From Cephalotus follicularis (Eukaryota > Streptophyta > Magnoliopsida > Oxalidales > Cephalotaceae), in contig BDDD01001498.1 of assembly GCA_001972305.1 (NCBI GenBank), forward strand, positions 237,802-301,801: DNA of 64,000 nt, written 5' to 3'. Below are positions 11,811 to 23,960 of this stretch, piece by piece (within the stretch, counting starts at the first letter, position 1; each line of letters opens with the position of its first letter). Made by a program: the position numbers and the translations under genes. The notes under the pieces were generated by a model that was not told the DNA's origin, ran no database searches, and saw only the letters and a program-made list of their open reading frames with translations.

Positions 11811-12892
11811 CCAGGAAATTTACAGTAGCAAAAAGAAAACAGAGCATGTACTCTTCATACTTCAATATGTCCATTTCAACATGAAAACATATATATAACC
11901 ATCTCAACACGAAATACATGTTATATGTTCAAAATCATGTCATAAACCCTACCTCAGTAACATTCTTAGAATCAATTTGATTTGATTCTTCGCTCTATAG
12001 CTCAAACTCCTTCAATTCCAATCACTCTTCCAAATTTCCAGAATTTAATCTATACGTGCATGTTAACAGTAGATATATAACAAAATCAGTAGGTATATCT
12101 AACTGATTAACTATGATAGCAATAACTGGATTCGAATCAGTAGCTTACCAGTACAGTTCAAAGCTCCCAAACTCAACTTTGAACTAACTCCTTCAACATG
12201 CAACTCCAGTAAATTCTAGAATGATTTCCCCTCCTTTGAAGACGTTTTTAACACTTCACCCAGCTCACAAACATAGCTGATATAGAACTCTAATTTCAGT
12301 GACTCATCAAGTTCATTAACTCAATTGTTTAACCTTTCCTTCCTCTCTTTCTCTCACTGTTTTTGTTTTCTCTTCACTTTTCTTTTCTTTCTTTCTGTTT
12401 TGCAGATGGTAGGTGACTCATGCAGTTCAAATCCCCTTCAGGCAGTAGCTGGCAGTTGATTTCTTATGGCTTGACACTTTCCATAACACATGTCCATGTT
12501 AAATCGCCATTTCATGCCACCACTCTGTATTAATCACTTGAAATAAACACCTATCCTCGTGCAAAGCGTCGATGGTATGCTCCTTGGTGTCAACTGTTAG
12601 GCACAAAGTGTCAATGCTTGTCTGATTGGCGTCGACGGTTTGGTGCCAATTTCCCGTTTTTGAGTTTTATTTAAACAATTTCCAATTTATTTCAATTTAG
12701 CCCTTCTAGCCATTAAATTAAGCCCTTAATTGGTCCAATAACAACAATTAACTTAATCAATGGACAATTAAACATTAATGTTTCAAATCAATGTATATTT
12801 TATTCATCGATTATACAATATTCATTAAATTTGAAATTGCGGTTAGTACATTTCCCCATATTTACAGAAAATTCATCCTCGAATTTAAATCT

Positions 12893-13387
12893 TTACATAC
12901 CAAATAAAAGAGGGAATGTCTCCATCATTTCAATCTCATGTTCCCATGTAGCTTCTTCTGCTCCGTGAAACTGCTATAGAACCTTCACTGTAGGAATGGT
13001 CTGTGTTCTCAAAACTTTCTCCTTCACTGATAAATCCCATATCATAGCTCAACACGTGAGAAGGATAGTGTACATATTTTAGTAGGATGGAAACATGAAA
13101 TACATTATGTACATTAGATAAGTTTGGTGGTAATGGTATTTGATGCGCTACTTCCCCAACTCTCTCTAATATCTCGTATGGTCCGATGTATCGTGGAGAT
13201 AACTTTCCCTTTTGGTCAAATCTGGATATCCCTTTCGAATGCGAGATTCCCAGAAAAACATGATCTCCCTTCTCAAATTCCAATTTCCTTCTCCTTCTAT
13301 CGACATAGCTCTTCTGTCGACTCTGTGCGGTAAGTAACCTTTTCTTTACAATCATGACCTTATCAGTAGTTTCTTGGACAAGGTCCG
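12893..13387 (-). pseudogene. Gypsy pol, C-terminal part of integrase (3' exon-like piece after interruption)
   Basis: Minus-strand continuation of the pol interrupted at 17401. It resumes with LVQETTDKV and continues through [13 protein letters not shown] and NVFHVSILLKY, all typical of the integrase C-terminal region of Tekay/Del-type elements. A further region ends in GAEEATWEHE followed by a stop at 12893. A stop (TAG) and a frame change precede the last part. The join to the upstream piece is exact once the insertion and one GTCCG copy are removed. The 3' LTR begins about 40 bases downstream. Not functional. Confidence 0.85.
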
Positions 13388-13465
13388 TGTTAGATATAGT
13401 GACCCGACAAGCCATTAGATGGGTTGTCACATTAGATCATATCTTGTATGAAACAATCTTATTCA

Positions 13466-13488
13466 TTATATATATATATATATATATA
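13466..13488. repeat. (AT)n microsatellite
   Basis: An uninterrupted TATATA run near the start of the 13388 element, absent from the second copy because the duplication begins downstream of it. Confidence 0.85.
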
Positions 13489-13636
13489 ATGCGTGCTAAT
13501 TTTGTTATGCTATATCACTTGTGTTTTCTCACTGAATTGAAGTAGTTTTTTATTTACCTGCTTACACTTGTGATGCCCTGACATAAGGTTGGATGCCTAG
13601 CATGGAGGCTGTGAGATTGGTTACCTTATTCCTTAT

Positions 13637-13637
13637 N
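13637..13637. other. Single N: unresolved assembly join with about 273 bp missing
   Basis: Unit 1 reads CCTTATTCCTTAT-N-AACTCGTCTGATCC. In unit 2 the two sides are separated by 15462-15734 (273 bp), which includes GTCGAATTAGTTCC and CACTTAGCGAGTTCTC. The N is therefore most likely a sized-down gap, not one base. Confidence 0.85.
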
Positions 13638-14420
13638 AACTCGTCTGATCCTTAGACCTGAGCGACTGCTCTATGCTGTATGGAGACGGTTAGGCTTTGA
13701 TCTCCACCTTACCCAGTCCTTACGCAGGGCTGGCAATCGGGTTATCTTTGGGTATGATCGAATCTATACGAATATAAGTGAGTGCACAATATGGGATTGT
13801 AACACCTGAGAGAAGGTGATCGGCTCTATTAAGATCTGATTATACTTTGGACTTATGAAATCCTTGGCCAAGGTTAAGGTAGACTGGAAATTAGATTTCC
13901 GGAGAGTTTACCAAAGGTCCTAGTAATGATCAGATATTTTAGTAATTGAGGTATTATCTAGGGTTGACACATATCCTTACCCTAGACCTCAATCGGGGCC
14001 AAGCATGACAAGGGATTATAGTACACGCGAACCGACAACTTAGTAAATCTAGGGTTTATGAGGTGTGTAATAAATTATGGAAAAATTAATTAGATTAATT
14101 TTCCATCTGGATAATATTTGGATATTATCCCAATAGCATTTAAATTGGTTGAGGACCATTTGGAATGGCTAAACCGGACCCTAGGGGTATTTCGGTAATT
14201 TATTAACACCTCTTGTTTTAACCAAGATTTTAAAGGGTCCCTGCCTTATAATGATTATTTCTTTAATATGTTGGACATATTAAGTCTTGGTGTCAAATAT
14301 CAGTTATGTGGATTTTGCATTTTGTGGAAACACATATGTTTGATCTTACTTAACCAATATTCGAAGGGTACATGAGATCACTATAAGAGTTAGACTCTTA
14401 TTGCTTCACTGGCCAGACAA

Positions 14421-14550
14421 AGCGTCGATGTCCTTTAGAAAGATGTCGATGCTTAACGTTTTTATAGGAGTCGATGTCTTTTAGAAAGAGTCGATGTTCT
14501 TAGTACCACATTGCATGAGCGTCGATGTCCTTTGGAAGGCGTCGACGTCT
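14421..14550 (+). repeat. Phased GTCGA array (copied at 16520-16650)
   Basis: Cores at 14424, 14445, 14470, 14490, 14521 and 14541; pairs are 20-21 bp apart. The recurring unit reads GTCGATGTCYTTTRGAAAG. Unit 2 of the tandem duplication carries the equivalent copy. Confidence 0.85.
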
Positions 14551-17400
14551 TTGAGCTGAACGTGCAACCTGTGCACGAGCTCACTTCGTGAGCACGTTTT
14601 CTCTCTCATCTCTAGTAGCCATCTCCCATTATTGCATGTTATGGGAATGTGGGGATCATGGCCACAGACTCCCAAGGAGTGAGGACCATGATCCTAAGTG
14701 AATGGGAGAGTGGGAGAGAGAAGAAAGAGGCTAGTTAAAAACATTTTTTGCAGAAAAAGATCTAAGGTAGAGTTTTTTGCTGGGCAAACTGACTTCGATT
14801 TTCTCTCTGCATAGTGTGTTCCCTTCATCTATGATACACCAAGCAAGGGCTTATCTAGGGTGGATTGATTATTGAATTCATCGGTCAATATCAATTTACC
14901 TTTTCTAAGCTTAGTGAGAGAGAGAGAGTTTCTACAATTTCTTCTTGGTTCTTGCTGGTTGGAGTAGCTTCTGTACCAGGGACTTTGGAGGCAACGTGTT
15001 TGGAGTCTTCCCAAGCATGTAGCGGCAAAGAAAGAAGGAGCCTTCACCCGCTGATATATCTCTTGGTCCTTCTCTTCTGGCCATGCTTGTGTGTCACCAT
15101 AATTTGCTATGGTGACACCAATTCAATTCTGTTGATGATGTGGTGATCCATGTGGTCTGTGGACATGCCGTAATGGACTATTTTTGTTTTAATAGGGTGT
15201 TCTTCCGCTGCCATGTTTGTATGTTTTGTTTTGTTCTACACCCTACACACCATAGTCCATTTACGGCTCCGGATTCGGTTTATCCGTTTCTATCAGTCCG
15301 GTCCCAACACCTGTCTTTCACCCACATCATCCCAGCATATCACTTGTATTTTATCACTTAATTGAAGTAGTTTTTTATTTACCTGCTTACACTTGTGATG
15401 CCCTGACATAAGGTTGGATGCCTAGAATGGAGGCTGTGAGATTGGTTACCTTATTCCTTATGTCGAATTAGTTCCAAGTCATAAGTTCACTTTATGGGCA
15501 TCAGTGAACCGGATAGACTTGCGCGTATGTTGCCTGCTCATGGAATTGGAGGATGGATTCTCTCACAACCATCTGTGTTGGACACTAGGGCAAATACGGG
15601 GTGCGCGCTGGGAGTGTGTACACTGAACAGGACCCGCGTAGGAGACACTATTTGGATAGTCGCTATTCTCGTGTCAGTAGTGACTTCTACTTTTTGCGAT
15701 TGTGTATAAGTGATCATCACTTAGCGAGTTCTCAAACTCGTCTGATCCATAGACCTGAGCGACTGCTCTATGTTGTATGGAGAAGGTTAGGCTTTGATCT
15801 CCACCTTACCCAGTCCTTACGCAAGTCTGGAAATCGGGTGGTCTTTGGGTATGATCGAATCTATACGAATATAAGTGAGTGCGCAATATGGGATTGTCAC
15901 ACCTGAGCGAAGGTGATCGGCTCTATTATGATCTGATTATACTTTGGACTTATGAAATCCTTGGCCAAGGTTAAGGTAGACTGGAAATTATATTTTCGGA
16001 GAGTTTACCAAATTTCCTAGTAATGATCAGATATTTTAGTAATTGAGGTATTATCTAGGGTTGACACATATCCTTACCCTAGACCTCAATCGGGGCCAAG
16101 CATGACAAGGGATTATAGTACACGCGAACCGACAACTTAGAAAATCTAGGGTTTATGAGGTGTGTAATAAATTATGGGAAAATTAATTAGATTAATTTTC
16201 CATCTGGATAATATTTGGATATTATCCCAATAGCATTTAAATTGGTTGAGGACCATTTAGAATGGCTAAACCAGACCCCTAGGGCTATTTCGGTAATTTA
16301 TTAACACCTCTTTTTTTAACCAAGATTTGAAAGGGTCCCTGCCTTATAATGATTAGTTCTTTAATATGTTGGACATATTAAGTCTTGGTGTCAAATATCA
16401 GTTATGTGGATTTTGCATTTTGTGGAAACACATATGTTTGATCTTACTTAACCAATATTCGAAGGGTACATGAGATCACTATAAGAGTTAGACTCTTATT
16501 GCTTCACTGGCCAGACAAAGCGTCGACGACCTTTACAAAGACGTAGATGCTTAACGTTTTTATAGGCGTCGATATCTTTTAGAAAGAGTCGATGTTCTTA
16601 GTACCACATTGCATGAGCGTCGATGTCCTTTGGAAGGCATCGACGTTTTTGAGCAGAACGTGCAACCTGTGCACGAGCTCACTTCGTGAGCACGTTTTCT
16701 CTCTCATCTCTAGCAGCCATCTCCCATTATTTCATGTTATGGAAACGTGGGGATCATGTCCATAGACTCCCGAGGAGTGAGGACCATGATCCTAAGTGAA
16801 TGGGAGAGTGGGAGAGAGAAGAAGGAGGCTAGTTAAAAACATTTTCTGCAGAAAAAGATCTAAGGTAGAGTTTTTTGCTGGGCAAACTGACTTCGATTTT
16901 CTCTCTGCAAAGTGTGTTCCCTTCATCTGTGATACACCAAGCAAGGGCTTATCTAGGGTGGATTGATTATTGACTTCATTGTTCAATATTAATTTACCTT
17001 TTCTAAGCTTAGTGAGAGAAAGAGACAGTTTCTACAATTTCTTCTTGGTTCTTGCTGGTTGGAGTAGCTTCTGTACCAGGGACTTTGGAGGCAATGTGTT
17101 TAGAGTCTTCCCAAGCGTGTAGCGGCAAAGAAAGAAGGAGCCTTCACCCGCTGGTATATCTCTTGGTCCTTCTCTTCTTGCCATGCTTGTGTGTCACCAT
17201 TGTTTGCTATGGTGACACCAATTCAATTCTGTTGATGATGTGGTGATCCATGTGGTCTGTGGACATGACATAATGGACTGCTTTTGTTTTAATAGGGTGT
17301 TCTTCCGGTGCCATGTTTGTATGTTTTGTTTTGTTCTACACCCTACACACCATAGTCCATTTATGGCTCCAGATTCGGTTTATCCGTTTCTATCTGTCCG

Positions 17401-18588
17401 GTCCCAATACCTGTCTTTCACCCACATCATCCCAGCATATAGGAGATCTACACTTCCTTCCGTATAAAGCTTCATAAGGATCCATTCCAATGCTAGAATG
17501 ATAATTGTTATTGTAGGAGAATTCAATAAGTGGAATATGATCCTCCCAACTCCCAGCAAAATCAATTACACAAGCCCGGAGCATATCTTCTAGAGTTTGA
17601 ATGGTACGCTCAGACTATCCATCAGTCTGTCGATGAAATGCAGTACTAAAACTCAAGGTTGTTCCCATAGCTGCTTAGAACTTCATCCAGAATCTCGAGG
17701 TAAACCTTGCATCACGGTCACAGACAATACTGACCGCCACTCCATGTAACTTCACAATCTCCCAAATATACAGTCGAGCTAACTTCTCAATAGAATATGT
17801 CATATTCACTGGAAGAAAGTGAGCAGACTTGGTGAGTCTGTCCACGACAACCCAAACTACTTCATGACGATTCTGTGATCTCAGCAATCCAGACACAAAA
17901 ATACGTGTTCCCACTTGCATTCTACCACTGGTAAGGATTGCAACAATCCGGCAGGTTTCTGATGTTCTGCCCCGACTCTCTGACAAGTTAAACACCTTGC
18001 CACGAATTCGGCAATATCACTTTTCATGCCACTCCACCAGTAGTTTGTTTTCATATCATGCCACATCTTAGAGCTACCTGGATGTACACTGTATTGTGAT
18101 TTATGAGCTTGTTGCAGTAGCTCATCTCGTAAACCTTCGTCATCCAGAACACATACACTCCCTCGGAACCTCAATATACCATCATAATGTATGGAGAAAT
18201 TAGAGTGAGGATCTAAATTCTCACGAATGTTCCACAATTCCGTGTCACTAAATTGAGCATTCATGATGCGAGCAAGAAGCTCTGGCTATGCTATAAGACT
18301 TGCAACAATAACACCTCTGGAAACCATGAACGGATTCCATCTCTGAAAATCCTCCAGTAGTTTCCACTATGAAACCATCGCAACAGCAATCATTGCTTTA
18401 TGACTCAAGGCATCCGCAAAAACATTCGTCTTCCCTGGATGGTATTGAATATTACAGTTATAATCATTAAATAATTCAACCCACCTTCTCAGTCTCATAT
18501 TCAACACCTTCTAAGAAAATAAGTACTTCAGGCTTTTATGGTCGGTGAATATCTCAAATTGAGCACCATAGAGGTAATGTCTCTATTT
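17401..18588 (-). pseudogene. Gypsy pol: end of RNase H, zinc-binding and core integrase
   Basis: Minus-strand continuation of the 18589-20259 frame. The RNase H end is recognisable (EIFTDHKSLKYL, YHPGKTNVFADALSHK) but holds three or more stops. An integrase HHCC-type region follows (HKSQYSVHPGSSKMW ... CLTCQ), then, after a frameshift near 17900, the catalytic core ([33 protein letters not shown]) and [20 protein letters not shown]. The reading stops at the 13388 element insertion. A stop within QTDG*SERT is a CAG-to-TAG change. Its role in a live copy is DNA integration; this copy is dead. Confidence 0.9.
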
Positions 18589-20259
18589 CTATAAAGAAAA
18601 CACTATGGCAGCTAATTCAAGATCATGTACAGGATAGTTATCCTCATACGGTTTCAATTTCCTTGAAGCGTAAGCAATTACTCGACCACATTGCATGAGA
18701 ACACATCCCAAGCCTTTCCCATAAGCATCACTGTAAACTATAAGGTCTTCATTACCTTCAGGTAATGCAAAAACAGGAGCCGAAATAAACCGACTCTTCA
18801 GTTCCTGAAAACTCGCTTCACAATTGTCATCCCAATCAAAATTTGACTTCTTCTGAGTCAATCGAGTCAACGGAATAGCAATCTTGGAAAATCCTTCAAA
18901 AAATCTGTGGTAATAGCCAGCCAATCTCAAGAAGCTACGAACCTTAGTAAAATTCTTCAGTTGTGGCCAATTGATAATACTCTCAATCTTTGAAGGATCA
19001 ACAGATAACCCTTCACTAGATATAATATGACCAAGGAAACTCATATGATCTAACCAAAATTCACACTTATTGAATTTCGTAAATAATCGTTCCTTACGTA
19101 GAGTTTGCAACACAATCCTCAGATACCGCATATGCTTCTCAATACTCTTCGAATATATCAGTATGTCATCTAAGAACATCACAACAAACCGATCCAGATA
19201 GGGTTGGAATACCCGGTTCATTAAACACATGAATGCTACAGGGGCATTCGTCAAACCAAATAGTAATATCAGGAACTCATAGTATCCATATCTTGTTCGA
19301 AAGGCAGTATTCTCAACATCACCCTTGCGAATCCTCAACTGATGGTAATATGTCTGCAAGTCAAGTTTAGAGAACACAGTTGAGCCTTGCAGTTGATTGA
19401 ACAACTCCTCAATGTGTGGAAGCCGATATTTGTTCTTTACAGTCACTTGATTCAACAACCGATAGTCAATGCATAACCTCATCGACCCATCCTTCTTCTT
19501 TACGAACAGTACCGGTGCTCCCCATGGTGATACACTCTGTCTGATAAATCCCTTATCAAGATAGTCTTGCAGTTGAACCTTTAACTCCTTCAGTTCAACA
19601 GGAGCCATTCTATATTGAGCTTTACAAATAGGAGCAGTTCCTGGTATCAAGTCAATATTGAACTCTATATATCTCTCCGAAGGCAATGAAACAAGATCTT
19701 CTTGAAACACATCAGGAAATTCACATACAACAGGAATCTGTTCCAGACTAGGCATACCTTTCATTTCATCCACCACATACGCCAAGTAACCTTCACACCC
19801 TTTCTCGATATATTTATTCGCTCGAGCAAAAGAAACAACCGGAGTAGAAGTATTCTTCTCTCCGACGAATTGGAATATAGTTCCATCTAACAGATGAAAA
19901 GTCACCACCTTATTGTAAGAATCAACACAAGCTCGATGAACATAGAGCCAGTCCATCCCCAAGATAATATCAAAATCTCGGATCGACAGTACAATAAGAT
20001 CAACAAATAGCTGAACCCTAGCTATCGTGATCTCACAGTTATCCACTATTGTATAAGTCAGTAAGCAATCCCCAGTTGGAGTATTCACCTCCAGCACATA
20101 TGGTAAGCAAGAAGTCACACAATGCAAGTTACAGAGAAAATATGATGCAATGAATGAGTGTGTAGCTCCTGGATCAATCAATACCCGAGCTAATATACAA
20201 GATATGAAAATGGTACCTCCCACAAAAGAAGTAGACCCTGGTATGTCATCCTTAGACAA
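18589..20259 (-). pseudogene. Gypsy pol: protease, reverse transcriptase, RNase H (open 556-codon stretch)
   Basis: The longest open frame in the window, a fragment of a larger gag-pol. Order: retropepsin-type protease with DPGATHSF near residue 30, then RT from about residue 215. RT motifs seen: [43 protein letters not shown], and the catalytic FLDD at 19165-19176. The thumb region has [19 protein letters not shown]. RNase H starts with [13 protein letters not shown] and [17 protein letters not shown]. The frame ends at a stop (TAG) in RNase H. The apparent start Met is internal, because the same frame continues upstream across one stop into gag. It matches the Tekay/Del branch of chromoviruses. 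Stops elsewhere make the element inactive. Confidence 0.95.
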
Positions 20260-20400
20260 AGTATAGACTCAACCTTTCACAATTGCCTTTCCAGTATCTC
20301 TTCGCAGTTGTGCAACCGCACCACTTCCACTAGCTCCAGCACTTCCTTGTTGATTGCTCATTTTCTCTCTAACGGTTGGACAATCTTTTAACTGATGCAC
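20260..20400 (-). pseudogene. Gypsy gag C-terminus (zinc-knuckle tail), truncated
   Basis: In frame with pol on the minus strand. HQLKDCP is the end of a CCHC zinc knuckle, followed by a Ser/Gly/Ala linker and a stop (TGA) that interrupts the gag-to-protease frame. The N-terminal side of the knuckle and all of the capsid region are missing beyond about 20400. The stop fits a CGA-to-TGA change. Confidence 0.7.
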
Positions 20401-20626
20401 ATGCGATAACAAATGTCATGAGATGAATGCATTCATGATACAATACAAAATATGTATGTACATATATATGTGTATGTATATATACATATATGGTAATAGG
20501 TACTACCCATCCATCAGGTCTCAAAGGACCAGTCAATCCAATCATTCATGTCACAGCGGACAAATCAATCCAATCCAGTGAACCATGTCGCAGCAGACAA
20601 ATAAATCCAATCCAGGGTTGGTTCTA

Positions 20627-20850
20627 CTCTGTGTTTAGCACCCAATTACATCCACTCTGTGTTTAGTAACCCAGTCACTTCCACTCTGTGTTTAATGACC
20701 AAGAAATATGGGAGTCCCTAGCTACTTCCACTCTGTGTTTAGTAGCCAATATATGGGAAACCCTAGCTACTTCCACTCTGTGTTTAGTAGCCAACACATG
20801 TGAAATTCCTAGTTACTTCCACTCCGTGTTTAGTAACTAATGTGGAATTC
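20627..20850 (+). repeat. CCACTCTGTGTTTAGTARCC repeat, six copies
   Basis: Six copies of YACTCYGTGTTTAGTA, each followed by CCAA or similar, with spacer lengths that vary (about 28-47 bp) and include GGGAAACCCTAGCTACTT-type text. Confidence 0.8.
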
Positions 20851-21309
20851 CCATCACAATCCATCAATCAATTCAATCAATCCATTTCCAAGTAATTTAT
20901 AGATTATAAACGCTTGAACTACTACATTTATTCAAAATGTCTAATCGATAAATTATGCTTCAAGTAGTTATACATTTGTAAACGCTTGAAACCATAAACA
21001 CATTTGGATATATATAATACAAATTCATTATCAAGTAATCTATGTATTATAAAATACTTGCCCAAAACATATTTATTCAAAATATGTATTAATCCCTGAA
21101 ATCACGTTTCAAATATGTTGAAATATAATATTTCACATCAAATAATGATTTATAGTAAAATCATTGCATACACTCTTCCAAAATGATAAAAACATTTTAG
21201 AAACCATTTATATTATTCAATCCATACATGTATCGACACTAACCCGCACAAGGCGAGGTAGCTCGATCAATCCACAGTAATATGCAATCAAACATATGGT
21301 CAAAATGTG

Positions 21310-21950
21310 GTAGACCCTTTTGGCGTTAACACCTAACTCTAGGCGTCAACGTGTATGGCACCTTGTGCTGCAAAACGTAATTAGTCTCTTTTGGCGTCAA
21401 TGTATACCCTATACGTGTCAATGTTTATAGCAATTCTCTTAGGAGTCAACGTCCACCCAAGGCGTTAACGTACATGGCAACCTCCTCAGGCGTCAACATT
21501 CGTTCTAGGCATCAATACAAACCCTAGGTGTCAATGTACATGTCACCCACGGGTTAATGTTAAGGCAGGAGCCCTAGGCGTTAACGTCTATCCCTTTGGT
21601 GTCGACGCGTTAAGGTAGGAACCTTAAGCATCAGAGCCTTTCTCCTTAGCGTCAACGCTACCTTATGGTGTTTACGTTCATAATAGTCCTCCTGGGCGGA
21701 AACGTATATTCTAGCAGTCAACGCAACATTCGCTCTAGGCGTCAACACAAATTCTAGGTGTCAATGTTGATAGCACACCAGGTCTACGACAGACACTGGG
21801 GCATCAACGTGTTGCCTCTTGGCATCGACGCTCTAAGGTAAGGAACCTTAGGCACCAACGCACCGTGCATCTTTTTCTCATATAACAGACCAAAGCGTCG
21901 ACGTGCACTTTAGGCGTCGACGTGCACTTTAGGCGTCAACGTTTTTGAGA
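21310..21950 (-). repeat. Long degenerate GTCAAC/GTCGAC motif array
   Basis: More than 20 copies of GGCGTCAACGT or variants, alternating with CTAGG and CCTTA words. At the right end two copies are canonical, GCGTCGACGTGCACTTTAG, 21-22 bp apart. Many copies read GTCAAC or GTTAAC where other arrays have GTCGAC, as expected from decay of a CpG. Confidence 0.8.
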
Positions 21951-22417
21951 CCATAACAGCGTCTCTTCCATTCCAACACGCAACCATTTCACAAAATAGT
22001 GGATCTAAGAAAAATAATGCATGGAATACTTAGTCCACATTCATCTAAACAGGATATCTATGACAGTTTATCATTCAAAGACAGCCACAGCAGTCACTCA
22101 ATCCACAAATCTGCCATTCATGCGTTTCATCAAACGACTCTTATTATAACTGAATTAAAAAATACAGTTATATAATCCCTACCTTTGGTTCCAAGTTAGG
22201 AACCGAAAGTCCACATCTTTAAGTCTCACCGACCAGTAGCTTTTGAGCTCCAAGGTTCGGCGCAATAGCTCCAAGTTCGAGCTTCCAACTCCCAGGCTTC
22301 AAGCTTCCCAAGTTTCTAGGTTCAACAATGGATGTTACCTCCCTCTTTTCTCACTGTTTACTTTCTCTTTTGGTGGAGGTAGAAGAGGATGAAGCTGAGA
22401 GATGTGCTTTATGGATG

Positions 22418-22419
<2 letters not shown>

Positions 22420-22468
<49 letters not shown>
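22420..22468 (+). repeat. (TC)n microsatellite
   Basis: An uninterrupted CT run of about 48 bases just left of the plus-strand gypsy fragment. Confidence 0.95.
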
Positions 22469-22471
<3 letters not shown>

Positions 22472-23109
22472 CTTCCACTCACATGCAATAGCTATCAAGT
22501 GAGCATTGGAATGGCTCCTTATGAGGCTTTGTATGGAAAATGTTGTTGAACCCCCTTATGTTGGAATGAAGTGGGAGAACACCAGTTGTTGGGACCAGAG
22601 TTGGTCTAAGATGCAGCGGAGAAGGTGAAGGTGATCCGAGATCGTCTGCTCGCAGCTCAGTGTAGGTAGAAGTGCTATGTAGACAAATATCGTAAGGACT
22701 TGGAGTTCTCGGTAGGTAATAAGGTGTTTGTTCGCTGTCAAAGAATGTTTTAAAATTTATAGCCGCAAGTGCACGGATCATGCAGTAATGGGTTGAACAC
22801 AGGGAAACGTTAAACTAGTTGTAATTTATCCAACCTAGGCAAAGTATGCAGAATCAAGGTTTAATTATGAAAACTACTCCTAATTATGGGAAATAAATAA
22901 TCAAAATAGGAAATTAAGACTTCGAGAGTTAAAAACAGTGAATTCGAAATACCAAGAAATAAAATATGCAATTTTAAAACGAATCAAAACAATAAATAGA
23001 AGTGAAGAAAATATATAATTAAAAAGCAGTTTTAGGGTATAGAAACTCACTGTAGATTGTATTGAACAATTCCATTTAATTGAACGATCATACCTTGATA
23101 ACCAGCGGC

Positions 23110-23262
23110 AGCTAGATCGATACGGAGTACGACGGTGATGACAAGACGTATGAGTAGTCATGCTAGGTCTATACGAAGTACGGCAACGGCGGCAAGACGT
23201 ATGAGTAGACATGCTAGGTCTATACGAAGTGTGTTCGTTGTGACAAACCGTATGAGTAGACT
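23110..23262. repeat. 51-bp tandem repeat, three copies
   Basis: Three copies contain GACGTATGAGTAG or CCGTATGAGTAG, separated by exactly 51 bases, with GCTAGGTCTATACGAAGT shared by the last two. Confidence 0.85.
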
Positions 23263-23649
23263 CCATTGATTGAGTTAAGCATCATTTATTCACCAACTTT
23301 CAGCTTCACGGACAAAGTGTTTATGGATTTTAATCAGACAGACAAAGTGTGTGTGAAGACAGAAATATTTGAAGAACAAATCAAATATTCAATGATTTTT
23401 ATTGATGGAGTTGAAACAATAACAATCTAGGCTTTTTTCTTCCCCAAAACCTTGGAGAGTTTAGCTACTAAACATTGTAAAATAAACTAAAATTGACAAA
23501 GAAGAAAATAGGGTTTCTACCAGCCTCCACACTGAATTTGGCCGGCCTTGTATTGTTTTTATACTACAAAACTGATTAGAAATGGAAATAAATCAATCCT
23601 ACTTACAAAATCTGGCAAAATATCTAACTTTCTATTTCTGCTGCAGAAG

Positions 23650-23960
23650 AAGACGTCGACGCCTTTGGTTGAAGGTCGACGTGTTTTGTAAAAAATTACG
23701 TTTTGTTGAGATGCGCATAATGAACATCGATCCTTTTGATGAAAGACGTCAATGTGTTTTGATCCAAAATTTACAGGTCAATTTTGCACAAAGGCATCGA
23801 TGCGTTTAGTGAAAGACATCGATGTCTTTCTCATAGCATTTGAAGGTAGGCTATAATCCCAGAAAGGACATCGATCCTCTCCAAAAGACGTCGATGTGTT
23901 TACAGTAAACCCAGAAAAGACATCAATCTCTATAAAAGACATCGACGCTTTTTACTCTGT
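23650..23960 (-). repeat. Phased GTCGA/ATCGA array in the 22729-24155 LTR
   Basis: Pairs at 23655/23675 (20 bp), 23796/23818 (22 bp) and 23870/23890 (20 bp), each of the form GACGTCGAYG...AAGACATCGATG. It lies 200-500 bases from the LTR start on the minus strand. Confidence 0.8.

Larger units (their letters stand above)
10360..12850 (-). mobile_element. 3' LTR of the minus-strand gypsy
   Basis: Read on the minus strand it begins TGTACTAACCGC at 12850, just after a purine-rich tract (TATGGGGAAA), and ends GGGGTGTGATA at 10360. The usual family end is TGTGACA, so one C-to-T change is likely. The length is 2491 bp. It contains a (TA)n run at 10761-10782, a row of small hairpins at 11160-11300, and GTCGA arrays at 11620-11810 and 12565-12645. 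No coding sequence. Confidence 0.85.
13388..15295 (+). mobile_element. LTR-like element inserted in gypsy integrase (GTCCG duplication)
   Basis: It begins TGTTAGATATAG at 13388 and ends TATCA at 15295. GTCCG precedes it (13383-13387) and follows it (15296-15300), and again follows the duplicated copy (17396-17400). It splits the minus-strand pol between the conserved LGP and DLVQ residues. It has no coding domain and is probably a solo LTR; the intact length would be about 2.18 kb, since about 273 bp are absent at the N at 13637. It contains a phased GTCGA array at 14424-14545. The fragment at 1-1645 is a relative. The orientation is assigned from the TG start and is uncertain. Confidence 0.75.
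13516..17440 (+). repeat. 2.1-kb tandem duplication: unit 1 13516-15340, unit 2 15341-17440
   Basis: Both units begin CACTTGTRTTTT and end CCCACATCATCCCAGCATAT. They run in parallel throughout with scattered differences. Each unit contains most of the inserted LTR-like element plus about 45 bases of gypsy integrase (GTCCCAAYACCTGTCTTTC...). The break therefore lies partly in the element and partly in pol, and the duplication is younger than the insertion. ATAT precedes the breakpoint at 13515 and at 17440, suggesting microhomology or unequal exchange. Unit 1 is shorter by the sequence missing at the N. Confidence 0.9.
20401..22482 (-). mobile_element. LTR-like non-coding block, probable part of an LTR continued at 27604 and 33218
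   Basis: No coding sequence. The content order mirrors the LTRs at 10360-12850: a long GTCAAC/GTCGAC word array, then a GGTTCC/CCAAG/CTCC-rich stretch, then a CT run. The sequences 27604-27779 (another motif group) and 33218-33344 (an LTR terminus, TGTAATGCCCGG on the minus strand) could supply its missing start, the plus-strand gypsy fragment having inserted between them. The left boundary at the gag tail is abrupt, and no target duplication was found there. Confidence 0.45.

Noticed and set aside
18589..20259. Endogenous pararetrovirus instead of a Ty3/gypsy element
   Set aside because: Integrase with HHCC and core motifs follows RNase H, and paired LTRs with a 5-bp duplication flank the element.
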